Shown one piece after another: positions 50,655 to 58,766 of a DNA stretch of 64,000 nucleotides; position 1 is the first letter of the stretch, and each line of letters begins with the position of its first letter. Both the position numbers and the translations under genes were made by a program. Under the pieces are notes generated by a model. The model saw only the letters and a list, made by a program, of their open reading frames with translations, was not told the origin of the DNA and ran no database searches. Source of the stretch: Cyanobacteria bacterium SZAS LIN-3 (GTDB taxonomy: Bacteria; Cyanobacteriota; Vampirovibrionia; Obscuribacterales; Obscuribacteraceae); contig JAFEAV010000029.1 in NCBI GenBank assembly GCA_018266215.1, positions 1 to 64,000 on the forward strand, written 5' to 3'.

Positions 50655-51530
50655 TTACTCCGCGTCGGCGGGGACTGCGACCGGGACCGCGTCGAGCTTG
50701 ATCGCCTTGAGGATCACCTTGTCGTCGGTGAAAGTCCTGGCCTTGCCGTCGACGCTCGTGATGGCGAAATGCTTGCGCGCCCGCTGGGGAGCGTTGGCAA
50801 ACGTTTCGTACAGGGCTTCGACCTCGGCTTCGGTCAGGTCGGTGCGGCCGATCCAGTCCTTGATGTTGTGCGTCTTCCCGTAATTGCGGGTGCGCACGAC
50901 ACGAAGGCCCTGATCTGCCAGCATCTGCTTCCACTCGCTCTTCTTGTACGAGCGGACGTGCGTGGGATCGCGCTGCTTCTCCAGAGCGTTGATGAACTGA
51001 TCGAGCAGCTCGGACTCGGGAGCGGTGTTGTCCTCGATCACGAGAACGCCACCGGGCTTGAGCACGCGGGAGATCTCGCTCAGCGCTCTCTCGATGTCGA
51101 AAAAGTGGTGCGGAGCGATGCGGCAGGTGACGGCGTCGAACGTTTCGTCGTCGAAGCGCAGATACTCGGCGTCCATGACGACGGCCTGCACATTGCTGAG
51201 CGAGCGGACGGCAATGAACTTGCGCGTCTGATCGATCATGCCGGGCGAAAGGTCCGAAGCGACGACTTCTCTGACGAAGGGCGCGACGGCGACAGCGGTA
51301 TGGCCTGCGCCCGTGGCGATGTCCAGCACGCGCCAGTCGGGCTGCGGGTGTAACAGTGAGACGAGCATGTCCAGGTCGGGGCCCTGGGAATGCCCGATGC
51401 TTGAGGCATAGCCGGCGGCATGCTTTCCGAAGCGATCCGAAACTTCTCGCTTCTGATCGATCTCCGACGTGGTCGGATTGGTCTGCGAATGATCCGCGTT
51501 GCGCGGGCTATTGTCGTTGTGAGTGTTCAT
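50655..51530 (-). CDS. SAM-dependent methyltransferase (UbiE-like class I)
   Basis: Protein of 291 residues started at the ATG after GGAGAGGAAG, because the open frame upstream is intergenic in character. Class I fold: motif I VLDIATGAGHTAVAV, then VVASDLSPGMIDQ, DAEYLRFDDETFDAVTCRIAPHHF and LKPGGVLVIEDN. The pattern is that of UbiE/YcgJ enzymes that methylate quinones or small molecules. The C-terminal 100 residues are family-variable and end in a Val/Ala-rich stretch. Separated from OsmC by a terminator, so expressed independently. Substrate unknown. Confidence 0.88.
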   Translation of the reverse strand: MNTHNDNSPRNADHSQTNPTTSEIDQKREVSDRFGKHAAGYASSIGHSQGPDLDMLVSLLHPQPDWRVLDIATGAGHTAVAVAPFVREVVASDLSPGMIDQTRKFIAVRSLSNVQAVVMDAEYLRFDDETFDAVTCRIAPHHFFDIERALSEISRVLKPGGVLVIEDNTAPESELLDQFINALEKQRDPTHVRSYKKSEWKQMLADQGLRVVRTRNYGKTHNIKDWIGRTDLTEAEVEALYETFANAPQRARKHFAITSVDGKARTFTDDKVILKAIKLDAVPVAVPADAE

Positions 51531-51614
51531 ATTTTTTGCTTCCTCTCCTGCCATAGCAGGGATTGGCCTATCTTTACGTTCGACGGCGATATCGAACGCA
51601 ACCCGAAAAAACAG

Positions 51615-51649
51615 AAACGAGGGGCACTGAATGCGGTGCCTCCTCGTTT
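51615..51649 (-). terminator. Rho-independent terminator after OsmC gene
   Basis: AAACGAGG and CCTCGTTT arms with an inner GGCAC/GTGCC stem; the minus strand continues CTGTTTTTTCGGG. Confidence 0.8.
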
Positions 51650-51665
51650 GCTGCGACTGCAAGGG

Positions 51666-52082
51666 TTAGACCTTGATTGCCTTTTTGACGATCTGCTTCG
51701 GACCTTCCACCAGCTTGAGGACCGGGCACTTGCCTGCGGTCGTCTCGATGGCGGTCAGTTCTGCTGCGGTCAGGTTGCCCTTGACCTCAATCTTCTCCTC
51801 GATCTGGGCAATTTTCGTGCCCGGATTCTTGAGGTCGTCGACTTCGTCGTAAGTGACCGTGACGGACACTTCCTGCAGGTCCCACTTGCGCTTGGCGGCG
51901 ACCATCTTCAGGGTCTGAATGGTGCAAGCACCGATGGCGGCCAGGAGCAGGGCCTTGGGGTTGGGTCCCTTGTCGGTGCCGCCCACGTTGGAGGGCTGGT
52001 CACTGACGACGGTGAAACTGCCGGAGGCAGTTTCGACATGGTAGTTGGTGCCGGCGACGAGCTTGGCGGTTACGCTTTGCAT
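51666..52082 (-). CDS. OsmC-family peroxiredoxin
   Basis: Protein of 138 residues of the OsmC/Ohr superfamily, thiol peroxidases reducing organic hydroperoxides. The two redox cysteines are in place: C53 in LLLAAIGACTIQTLKM and C119 in AGKCPVLKL. The GGTDKGPNPKALLLAAIGAC block is the OsmC signature. The gene starts one base after the PPK2 stop, so PPK2 and OsmC are co-transcribed, hinting at a stress-related unit. Cytosolic. Confidence 0.9.
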   Translation of the reverse strand: MQSVTAKLVAGTNYHVETASGSFTVVSDQPSNVGGTDKGPNPKALLLAAIGACTIQTLKMVAAKRKWDLQEVSVTVTYDEVDDLKNPGTKIAQIEEKIEVKGNLTAAELTAIETTAGKCPVLKLVEGPKQIVKKAIKV

Positions 52083-52083
52083 A

Positions 52084-53037
52084 TCAGTCCTGGCCCTTCT
52101 TTTTCTTGTCGCCCTTGTGGATGCCCTTGTGCACCAGCTTCGGACCGTCCTTGCCCTTCTTGTCCTTCTCGACGGTGGGGCAGCCGAGCGCCTCTTCCAG
52201 CTGCTCGTTGATGATCTTGAGCACGTGGACGCGGCTGTAGCGCTTGTCCTCGCTGGCGATGACGAACCAAGGGGCGTAGTCGGTGGCGGTGCGGAAGAAC
52301 ATCTCGTTCGCCGCCCTGGTGTACTTCTTCCACTTCTTGCGCGCCTCGCCGTCGGAGGGCGAAAGCTTCCAGGGCTTGTCCTTGGCGCGGGCCTCGAAAC
52401 GAGCCTTCTGTTCGGCCTTGGTGATGTCGAACCAGATTTTGACGACGATGCCGCCTTCCTGTTCGAACATGTATTCCATGGCGCGGTTCATGGCGTAAGC
52501 CCGCTGCCAGACCGGCTCGGGCTTGATCTCGTTGACGCGCACGACCAGCACTTCCTCGGCCCAGCTGCGGTCATAGACACGCACCTGTCCGTAGGCCGGC
52601 ATGCGCTCGTCGCGGAAGAAACGCCACTGCGGCGGGTGAGCGCGCTCGTCCTCGGTCGGCGGACCGATCGGAATGCTGCGGAAGAGCTTGGCGTCGTGGT
52701 CGAGGGCCTCGCTGATGCGGACGGTTGCACCGCTCTTGCCGGCGCCGTCGCGACCCTGGAAGACCACGGCGAGAAACTTCTTCGCCGCCGCCAGTTTGCG
52801 CACGTTGATGTTGAGGCGTTCCTCTTCCTTCGCCAGGGCCTTTTCGTAGTCCTTCTTGGTGGCGAAACGGAGGGAGTGGTCGACCATGCCCAGGATGTCC
52901 GGGATGTCCTTGGTCTTGACGGGGACGAAGGGCTCCAGCGGATTGTCGTAGTGCTTCGCCAGCTGGATGATGCCGTCGGGGCGCACCGTGGTTTGCGGCG
53001 CGGTCTGCTCGACGGTCGATTTCTTTTCTTTTGACAT
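52084..53037 (-). CDS. ppk2: PPK2-family polyphosphate kinase
   Basis: Protein of 317 residues transferring phosphate between polyphosphate and nucleotides. I start at the MSKEKK Met; the frame further upstream is unlike the rest. Walker A FQGRDGAGKSGAT (95-102), Walker B VYDRSWAEEVLVVRV (155-158), lid WKLSPSDGEARKKWKKYTRAANEMFFRT and APWFVIASEDKRYSRVHVL are all family features. Walker A reads GAGKSGA in place of the usual AAGKGG. Members interconvert AMP/ADP or GDP/GTP forms depending on class, which I cannot tell. The C-terminus is a Lys-rich tail (KGDKKKKGQD). Co-transcribed with OsmC. Supports polyphosphate metabolism in this organism. Confidence 0.9.
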   Translation of the reverse strand: MSKEKKSTVEQTAPQTTVRPDGIIQLAKHYDNPLEPFVPVKTKDIPDILGMVDHSLRFATKKDYEKALAKEEERLNINVRKLAAAKKFLAVVFQGRDGAGKSGATVRISEALDHDAKLFRSIPIGPPTEDERAHPPQWRFFRDERMPAYGQVRVYDRSWAEEVLVVRVNEIKPEPVWQRAYAMNRAMEYMFEQEGGIVVKIWFDITKAEQKARFEARAKDKPWKLSPSDGEARKKWKKYTRAANEMFFRTATDYAPWFVIASEDKRYSRVHVLKIINEQLEEALGCPTVEKDKKGKDGPKLVHKGIHKGDKKKKGQD

Positions 53038-53176
53038 ATGATTTCTCGATTCAAGGTTCAGAATGTTGAGGCAGAAAAAGCAGGCGGGCCGCCCCTCAGC
53101 AAGCCGCAAGGGCTCACCGGGAGACGACCCGCCGTGTTTCGCAGAGGTTGAGGTCCGCCTGGGGCCTCAGGGCCTC

Positions 53177-55027
53177 TCATCTGACCGCAGAGGCGTCGAC
53201 CCGATGCGAGTCGCGCCCCTGGTAGATGTTGTAGGAGTCATAACGGTCGACCTGCGCGGTGCCGTCCTGGAAGTACTTGACCGTCATCTGACCGCGGTAG
53301 GCCAGATGCGGGCCGTAGAACTGGCGGACGGTGAGCCTGCCCAGACGGTCATGGCCTTCCACGACCGAGTTGCGGCAGTAGCCCTGGCCGTCGTCGTAGT
53401 GCACGGTCCACACCGCCGTTGCCCAGCGGATGTCGTTGTGCAGGTACGGCAGGATGAAGGCCGGCGGCTCGGAAAGCGTCTCACCGCTGAGGGCGATGCA
53501 CGCGTCTCCGCCGCTGCCGTTGTCCGGAGGCGTGACCACCACCGGGGGATTGACGATGACGACCGGCGGCTTGGCCGGGTGATCGACCACGACGACCTTG
53601 GTCGGGTTGTTGACCACGACCGTGTCATGGTTGCCCTGGCTGTAGGCCAGGTAGGCCAGGAAGCCGAGGAAGCCGAGCAGAGCAATCAGGGCAATCACCG
53701 CATTGGAGCGGCGATACCAGGGCGGGCAGGAGCCCGAATCAGGCTTCGGGTCCGGCTTCGGGTCCGGCTTCGGATCCGGTTTCGGATCGGGCTTGGGATC
53801 CGGGGTCGGGTCCGGCTTCTTGCAGGAGCAGCCACAGCCGTCCTTGCAGGCGCAGCCGGTTTTGCAGTTGTCGCAACCGCAGCTGCAGCCGCCGCCATTG
53901 TCGGGGGTGCCGGGGCGGTTGACCACCTTCATCTGCACCTTGACGGTCAGTTCGCGCTCGGTGCCGGCGGGGCTTGCGCCCTTGCCGTCCTTGCTGTCAG
54001 CGCCCTGTCCGCTGTCCCCATCGCCGCTTTTGACCACCATGCTCATCGTCGCTTCCGACTCCTTGTGCTGGGTGGTGGCGATGTTGCCGAGCTTGTCCAG
54101 AGCTTCCTCCGAACCAACCCGGGCCATGTTGCCCATGACGCCGCGATAGAACTCGTTCTTGCCGCCGTTGGCGTCGGCGTCATCGGCCGGGGGCGTGGCA
54201 GGCGGCGGTGTGGTCGTGTCGTCGGCCGGGGGCGGGGTGTCGGAGCCCTTGTCGGCGTCCTTGTCCTGCTCGCCGGCGGGTGTGCCGTCGGTCGGGGCGG
54301 GCGGAGTGACGGTATCGGCCGGCGCCGGCGGAGTGACGGTATCGGTCGGAGCAGGCGGAGTGACGGTATCGGTCGGCGCCGGTGGAGTGACGCTGTCGGC
54401 GGGAGACGTGGTGCCGTCGGCCTTGGCCTTGAGGGCGGTCAGGTGTTTGACCACCTGAGCGAGCGTGTCTTCCTTGGAGTAGGAATTGTCGATGGTCACA
54501 TCCGACAGCTCGGCCTTGCGCTCCTGAGGCCACTGGGCGTTGATGCGCTGGAGGATCTGCTCGCGGGTTGCCTGGTCGCGGAGCTCCAGACGCGCCATCT
54601 GAACCTCGCGGTTGATGACGATGCACCAGATTTCGTCGTACTTGTGCTGCGAGTTGGACTCGAAGAGCAGCGGCACAAGGACGGCAACGATGTCGTGCTG
54701 AGATAGCGCTTCGATACGCAGGGCCTGCAGTTCGGCGATAGCCGGGTGCATGATGGCCTCGAGTTCGGCGCGCGCTCGCTCGTATTTGAAGACATAGGCG
54801 CCCAGCTTCTTGCGGTCGATAGGTCCACCGGGAGCGGTGACGATATCGGCGCCGAAGCGAGCTACCACCTTGTCATAGGCCGGGTTCGGCGAGTTGAGCA
54901 GTTCGTGCGCGAGATGATCAGTATCGATGACAGGGATGCCCTGTTCATCGAGCATCTTGCCCACGAGCGACTTGCCGGAACCGATCGGACCAGTGACACC
55001 TAGGATGATTTGTTTCTTGTCAGGCAT
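53177..55027 (-). CDS. coaE: Dephospho-CoA kinase fused to Cys cluster, membrane helix and repeat domain
   Basis: Protein of 616 residues, ATG after AAGGACAAG. Residues 1-200 are a complete CoaE kinase: P-loop GPIGSGKS (13-20), IDTDHLAHELL, and HPAIAE and VPLLFE. CoaE phosphorylates dephospho-CoA as the last step of CoA synthesis and is normally about 200 residues and soluble. Here it continues with a TPPAPTDTV repeat (210-248), an acidic Pro/Asp linker, a spacer at 290-370, nine cysteines in 22 residues (381-402, CSCGCDNC then GCACKDGCGCSC), a PDPK repeat (405-430), one transmembrane helix (442-462) and about 150 outward residues with YDDGQG, RQFYGPHLAYRG and KYFQDGTAQVDRYD repeats. No frameshift is evident; the DNA reads through in one frame. 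Confidence 0.85.
   Translation of the reverse strand: MPDKKQIILGVTGPIGSGKSLVGKMLDEQGIPVIDTDHLAHELLNSPNPAYDKVVARFGADIVTAPGGPIDRKKLGAYVFKYERARAELEAIMHPAIAELQALRIEALSQHDIVAVLVPLLFESNSQHKYDEIWCIVINREVQMARLELRDQATREQILQRINAQWPQERKAELSDVTIDNSYSKEDTLAQVVKHLTALKAKADGTTSPADSVTPPAPTDTVTPPAPTDTVTPPAPADTVTPPAPTDGTPAGEQDKDADKGSDTPPPADDTTTPPPATPPADDADANGGKNEFYRGVMGNMARVGSEEALDKLGNIATTQHKESEATMSMVVKSGDGDSGQGADSKDGKGASPAGTERELTVKVQMKVVNRPGTPDNGGGCSCGCDNCKTGCACKDGCGCSCKKPDPTPDPKPDPKPDPKPDPKPDPKPDSGSCPPWYRRSNAVIALIALLGFLGFLAYLAYSQGNHDTVVVNNPTKVVVVDHPAKPPVVIVNPPVVVTPPDNGSGGDACIALSGETLSEPPAFILPYLHNDIRWATAVWTVHYDDGQGYCRNSVVEGHDRLGRLTVRQFYGPHLAYRGQMTVKYFQDGTAQVDRYDSYNIYQGRDSHRVDASAVR
53745..53812 (-). repeat. 12-base tandem repeat coding (PDPK)n
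   Basis: About six units of roughly 12 bases (GGGTCCGGCTTC and variants) inside the CoaE fusion, encoding a Pro-Asp-Pro-Lys spacer before the membrane helix. Some units have silent changes, so it is constrained at protein level. Confidence 0.8.
54300..54406 (-). repeat. 27-base tandem repeat coding (TPPAPTDTV)n
   Basis: Three full and one partial unit of 27 bases in the CoaE fusion linker. Units differ at a few positions only, so expansion or contraction by slippage is likely. Confidence 0.8.
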
Positions 55028-55595
55028 AGCTTGTCCTTTCCTTGTCAGAAAAGTTGAGATCAAGACGACAACCCCTGAAAGCCGAGATGAAACGCTCTCC
55101 AGAAAAGGAGGCACAGGGCTTTAAAGAGGCTGTTTTTGCTTGAAGTTAAGTAGTTAGAAATTGGTTGAAGAGATAAAGAGAACTCAGAAACCCTATGAGA
55201 AACAGGGATCTGATCTCAAATCATGAGTACTAATGTCACGCAATTCTTGGCATCTGCCGATATGCCTTGAAAGCATTGAGAAAAGCGCCTGCTGACAACC
55301 GGCTAATTTGCCCGCGGAAGCAAACTCCTTGGAAACTTTTGATGTCAAGCGGATGGTCTGTTTCTCAGGCCCAGGCTGTTTCAGCTCGCGCTAACTCTCG
55401 CGGGGCAAAGCCAATAGGCTCGTCCGGAGAGTTCAGATCTATGCAGCGGCAGATGAACATGACGGCCAACACCATGGCGAAGACAATCCAGAACCACTGG
55501 GCGAATGTTAGCTGTTCGGGGTCGAGCACGGCTTGGTAATTCCTTGATGTGTTCGGACTTCAGTTACGTCTCACTCTAGTATAATTTGCCGCACA
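55028..55595. other. Intergenic region around a possible small gene
   Basis: About 570 bases between the CoaE fusion and the gene at 55596. Apart from the minus-strand small frame at 55365-55529, it shows only AT-rich sequence next to the CoaE start that may hold its promoter. Confidence 0.5.
55365..55529 (-). CDS. Possible small single-pass membrane protein
   Basis: A 54-residue frame starting at GTG with AAGGA about 12 bases upstream. The sequence has a polar start (LDPEQLTFAQ), a clear 18-residue hydrophobic helix (WFWIVFAMVLAVMFICRC) and a polar tail (DLNSPDEPIGFAPRELARAE), which looks protein-like. The frame on the opposite strand does not. Function unknown; it lies alone between two genes. 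Confidence 0.45.
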   Translation of the reverse strand: MLDPEQLTFAQWFWIVFAMVLAVMFICRCIDLNSPDEPIGFAPRELARAETAWA

Positions 55596-56012
55596 ATGTC
55601 TTCTCTACCCGACGAAATTGACGATAATCCCAGCCTCCTCGGAATTGTGCTGTGTGAGCGAGTGCTGCAGGATGTTCTGCGGCGCGACGCCATCTCCTGC
55701 ATCAACATCTACAGCGGTATTGCCGCCGCCGCCTTCCCCGCCGTCATCCCGCTGGTTTATGCCTTCGCTCAACTAAGCGGCTGTGCCCATCAGTTTTCCT
55801 ATCAGTTTCGCATCGAGGACGATGCCGGAGAGTTTATCGCCGGCTCCACGGTCGTCAACGTAGATCCGCTGCCCAACAGGCATACGCCGCACAAAATCGT
55901 GACGGCATTTTCCGGTCTTACTTTTGATAATCCCGGGCTGTATCACGTAATTTTAGAGGTCGAGGGCGAACAGGTCGGTAGTCTGCCTTTCCACGTCAAT
56001 CAAGCGCCCTGA
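55596..56012 (+). CDS. Hypothetical beta-rich protein (DUF6941-like)
   Basis: Protein of 138 residues. N-terminal pattern LGIVLCERVLQDVLRRDAISCINIYSGIAAAAFPAVIPLVYAFAQLSG and C-terminal YHVILEVEGEQVGSLPFHV resemble the small uncharacterised proteins grouped as DUF6941, which look like beta-sandwiches (FDNPGLYHVILEVEGEQVG is an immunoglobulin-like edge). No signal peptide. Convergent with the retropepsin-like gene, 19 bases between stops. Family guess is tentative. Confidence 0.62.
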   Translation: MSSLPDEIDDNPSLLGIVLCERVLQDVLRRDAISCINIYSGIAAAAFPAVIPLVYAFAQLSGCAHQFSYQFRIEDDAGEFIAGSTVVNVDPLPNRHTPHKIVTAFSGLTFDNPGLYHVILEVEGEQVGSLPFHVNQAP

Positions 56013-56031
56013 GCGCCCGCTAAGCGCTCTT

Positions 56032-58659
56032 TCAGTGCAAGTAGGGAGTGATATTGACGTTGGGGAAATAATGTCTGATTTGCGCGGCAATCAGCCTCAT
56101 GTCCTCGGTCTTACCCAGGCTTTTTACTCTTTCGTACTTGGTCCAGAGCGCCAACCAGTTGCCCGGATCAATCATGATGGCCTGGTCAATAATCTGGTCC
56201 ACAAGCCACTTGCCCAGTTCATTGGCGTTTTTGAAGGTGAGCACTGTCTTTGAGCCGTCGTTCTTTTCGGCAACGGGGTTGTGATTGCTCGCGCGAGGAG
56301 CGCTACCCTTGGCCATTTGTGGCATCTGGGCAACAATTTTTTGTGAGGGCTGCGAGCTGCCTTTCTTTTGTGGAGCGGCCGTCGGTGCGACAGTTGGTTT
56401 GAAGGAATCAAGACGACTCAAGAAATAACCGGATGCCGCAAGCACGTCCGGGTCGGTCGGGGCCAGGGCCACGGCCTTACTCAGCTTTTGCTTGGCTGAG
56501 GAGAGGTAGCCTATATCCCGGTCCTGGCTGGCATACATCAGACCCCAGGCGCCCAGAACTCGACCCTGAATTGTCTTGTCCGGAAGGCGTTCGGAGAGGC
56601 TGAAAGCAGTCATCAATTGTTCTTCCGACTCGGTGAAAAGCTTCTCGGTGGAAGTATGATTTTCGCGTTTGTTGCCTTCATTGCGAAGTTCGGCCACCAG
56701 ATCGAGGGGATTGAAGGGCGCAAAGAGCTGGGTCGGTGTGAAGTTGCCGCCGTTTTTCTGGCATAGAGCCAGGGCCAGTTCGCAGCGTACTATCGCTTCC
56801 AGCGCCGGTAAATCGCGGTTGTGGGCTGAGTCGGCCAGGGTGGAAAGCTCCCGCACAGCCTGATTGGCGTTGTTGGTTCTGAGCCATTCCATTTTGATGG
56901 CATCAATTTTGTTGCCAAATTCCTGTATCGCTTTTTGACTTTTGCTCTGGCTGAAAATAAGGCGCTGTCCGCGGTAGTCGAAGCTGACGGTGTATCGGCC
57001 CAGGGTGGGATTGCCCAGAATGGCCAGGTCTTTTGACTGAATGATGCCGGTCGTCATCTGCCCTGCCAGGGCTTGCGGTGCCACTGAAAATACCGGTTTT
57101 TCGACACGCATGCCGTCAAGATCGAGATAGTTGAAGCGGGCGGAGGCTGTCTGCACGACCTTGCCGTCCAGGCCCTTGAGCATGCCCACCCGATAGAGCG
57201 GGCCGGAAAGCACGTTTTTCACCTTTGATTCGGCGATGTTGTTGAAGGCAGCGCCGGTATCGATCAAAAATGTCACTTTCTGCTTGCCGTCTATATTTCC
57301 TTCGACCGCCATGCCGGCCATGCCCAGGCTGGGTTTGGTATTGACTGTGGTGGCACCCTCGGGGATAACCACCTTGGTCGGATCGGCGAAAGTCAATTTT
57401 TGATTTTCGTAATCGATGGTCATGAGGAACCGCTTGAGCACATTGGCACCGATCAGACCGGCAGGGCGAGCGGCTTGAGCTACGCCAAAGGTGGAAAGGT
57501 CGGCGGTGGCGAAAGGTATATTGTTCAGCTGCAAATCGCCGATCGTCAGTTTGTCGACCTTCAGTGCTTCGGTTTGAATGGAACCGGCCCCGGTAGTCAT
57601 AGAGAGATTGGAGGCGGTGAGGGTGCCGATCTGGCGAGCGATGGTTTTGTCGATGATACTCTGGGTGGCGCCGGTATCGACGATAAAGCGCAGTTCTCTG
57701 GTACCGTTGATGGTGGCCTGGATGACGATTTCGCTGGACGGATATTCAAAAGGCACAGTTACCGGCCCGGCCAGAAGTCTTGCGGGGACTACTTCTTTGG
57801 GCATGGTGAAGCTGGCGTCGGTGATCGATGTGTCGGTTTCGATGGAATCAATCACGGTCTCTGATACTTTTTTATCGCCGCTGAATTCCACAACTTTGAA
57901 GGGCTGGATTGTTTTGGCGATCGGCTTGTAGTCAAGATAGTGGTAACTTTTCTCGATCTTCAGCCCCTGCTCCAGATCAATGCCGGGATAACTGGAGGCC
58001 ATGATAATGTGGCTGTTCTTGTCGGCGTGGAACGTTGTCGGCAGGCCGTCCGCCGCCCAGATAACGAGCGCGTCGCATTCCTTGCCCTCAATCACCGCCG
58101 GCTTGCCCAGCTGCATGATTGTGCCCGGTTGTTTGATTGATTCCAGCAGCAGGAAGCCGTGCTGAATGTCTTCCTCTATACGCCTGGCCGTTTCCTTGTC
58201 GGATGGCAGGACGCTGTCGCCCTGCTCGGTCCAGCATTCCTTGCCGTCGTAAACGGTGGTCAGAGGCTGTCCCAGAAACTTAATCGTGATCCGTTGCTTT
58301 TCGCGTTTGACGACAATGTCGCATTCAAAAGTGTTGACTACACTGGAAATGGATGAGGTCTGCACGATGCGACCCTTGGCCCGACAAGGCAGATCGTTAA
58401 ACTCTTTAAAATTATCGAAACCGCCCATGGCATCAATCATCTTGTCTGCCAGTGCGCGGGCTTCGGCACTGGTTTTATCGGCTTTGACAATAGTGAGATT
58501 GCTGCCCACCGCTGCGGTTGCGGCGGCTGCCGGGGCGTTGAGGGCGAAAGTCTGGCAAAAAGTGGCAAGGGCGATGGGCGTGGCCGCCATCTGCAAAAGC
58601 GAAAGGCTCAGGCCGGTCAGGCGCATCCGGGCCTTGCGATTATTGTTGTTAGCCGCCAT
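56032..58659 (-). CDS. Exported protein with two retropepsin-like aspartyl protease domains
   Basis: Protein of 875 residues, ATG behind GAGGG. A basic start and hydrophobic stretch at about 12-48 form a signal peptide or anchor. After a domain of about 250 residues resembling a lipoprotein-localisation (outer-membrane-lipoprotein-sorting-like) fold, two aspartyl protease units follow: FIVDTGATQSII with GLIGANVLKRF, and FLIDTGAAFNNI with AILGNPTLGRYTVSF. Each has the D-T/S-G-A active-site signature and the second-half G-L-I-G/I-L-G hydrophobic motif of retropepsin (gag-asp) folds. In viruses two monomers form one active site; here the two copies in one chain could pair. The C-terminal 250 residues are helical and TPR-like. 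Confidence 0.8.
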   Translation of the reverse strand: MAANNNNRKARMRLTGLSLSLLQMAATPIALATFCQTFALNAPAAAATAAVGSNLTIVKADKTSAEARALADKMIDAMGGFDNFKEFNDLPCRAKGRIVQTSSISSVVNTFECDIVVKREKQRITIKFLGQPLTTVYDGKECWTEQGDSVLPSDKETARRIEEDIQHGFLLLESIKQPGTIMQLGKPAVIEGKECDALVIWAADGLPTTFHADKNSHIIMASSYPGIDLEQGLKIEKSYHYLDYKPIAKTIQPFKVVEFSGDKKVSETVIDSIETDTSITDASFTMPKEVVPARLLAGPVTVPFEYPSSEIVIQATINGTRELRFIVDTGATQSIIDKTIARQIGTLTASNLSMTTGAGSIQTEALKVDKLTIGDLQLNNIPFATADLSTFGVAQAARPAGLIGANVLKRFLMTIDYENQKLTFADPTKVVIPEGATTVNTKPSLGMAGMAVEGNIDGKQKVTFLIDTGAAFNNIAESKVKNVLSGPLYRVGMLKGLDGKVVQTASARFNYLDLDGMRVEKPVFSVAPQALAGQMTTGIIQSKDLAILGNPTLGRYTVSFDYRGQRLIFSQSKSQKAIQEFGNKIDAIKMEWLRTNNANQAVRELSTLADSAHNRDLPALEAIVRCELALALCQKNGGNFTPTQLFAPFNPLDLVAELRNEGNKRENHTSTEKLFTESEEQLMTAFSLSERLPDKTIQGRVLGAWGLMYASQDRDIGYLSSAKQKLSKAVALAPTDPDVLAASGYFLSRLDSFKPTVAPTAAPQKKGSSQPSQKIVAQMPQMAKGSAPRASNHNPVAEKNDGSKTVLTFKNANELGKWLVDQIIDQAIMIDPGNWLALWTKYERVKSLGKTEDMRLIAAQIRHYFPNVNITPYLH

Positions 58660-58766
58660 AAAATACCGTCCCTCTAATTTCAGGTCATTATGGCAGTCTT
58701 TTAGCGGACCTGTAAAATATGAGGCTCACACGGATGTGATGCTTGACTAGTCTTCAGGGGAATTTG

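Noticed and set aside
53745..54406. Repeats that might be a CRISPR array
   Set aside because: Units of 12 and 27 bases are contiguous without spacers and encode in-frame Pro-rich repeats.
55267..55539. 90-codon plus-strand frame in the gap after the CoaE fusion
   Set aside because: Composition is poor and the opposite strand carries a better small membrane-protein frame.
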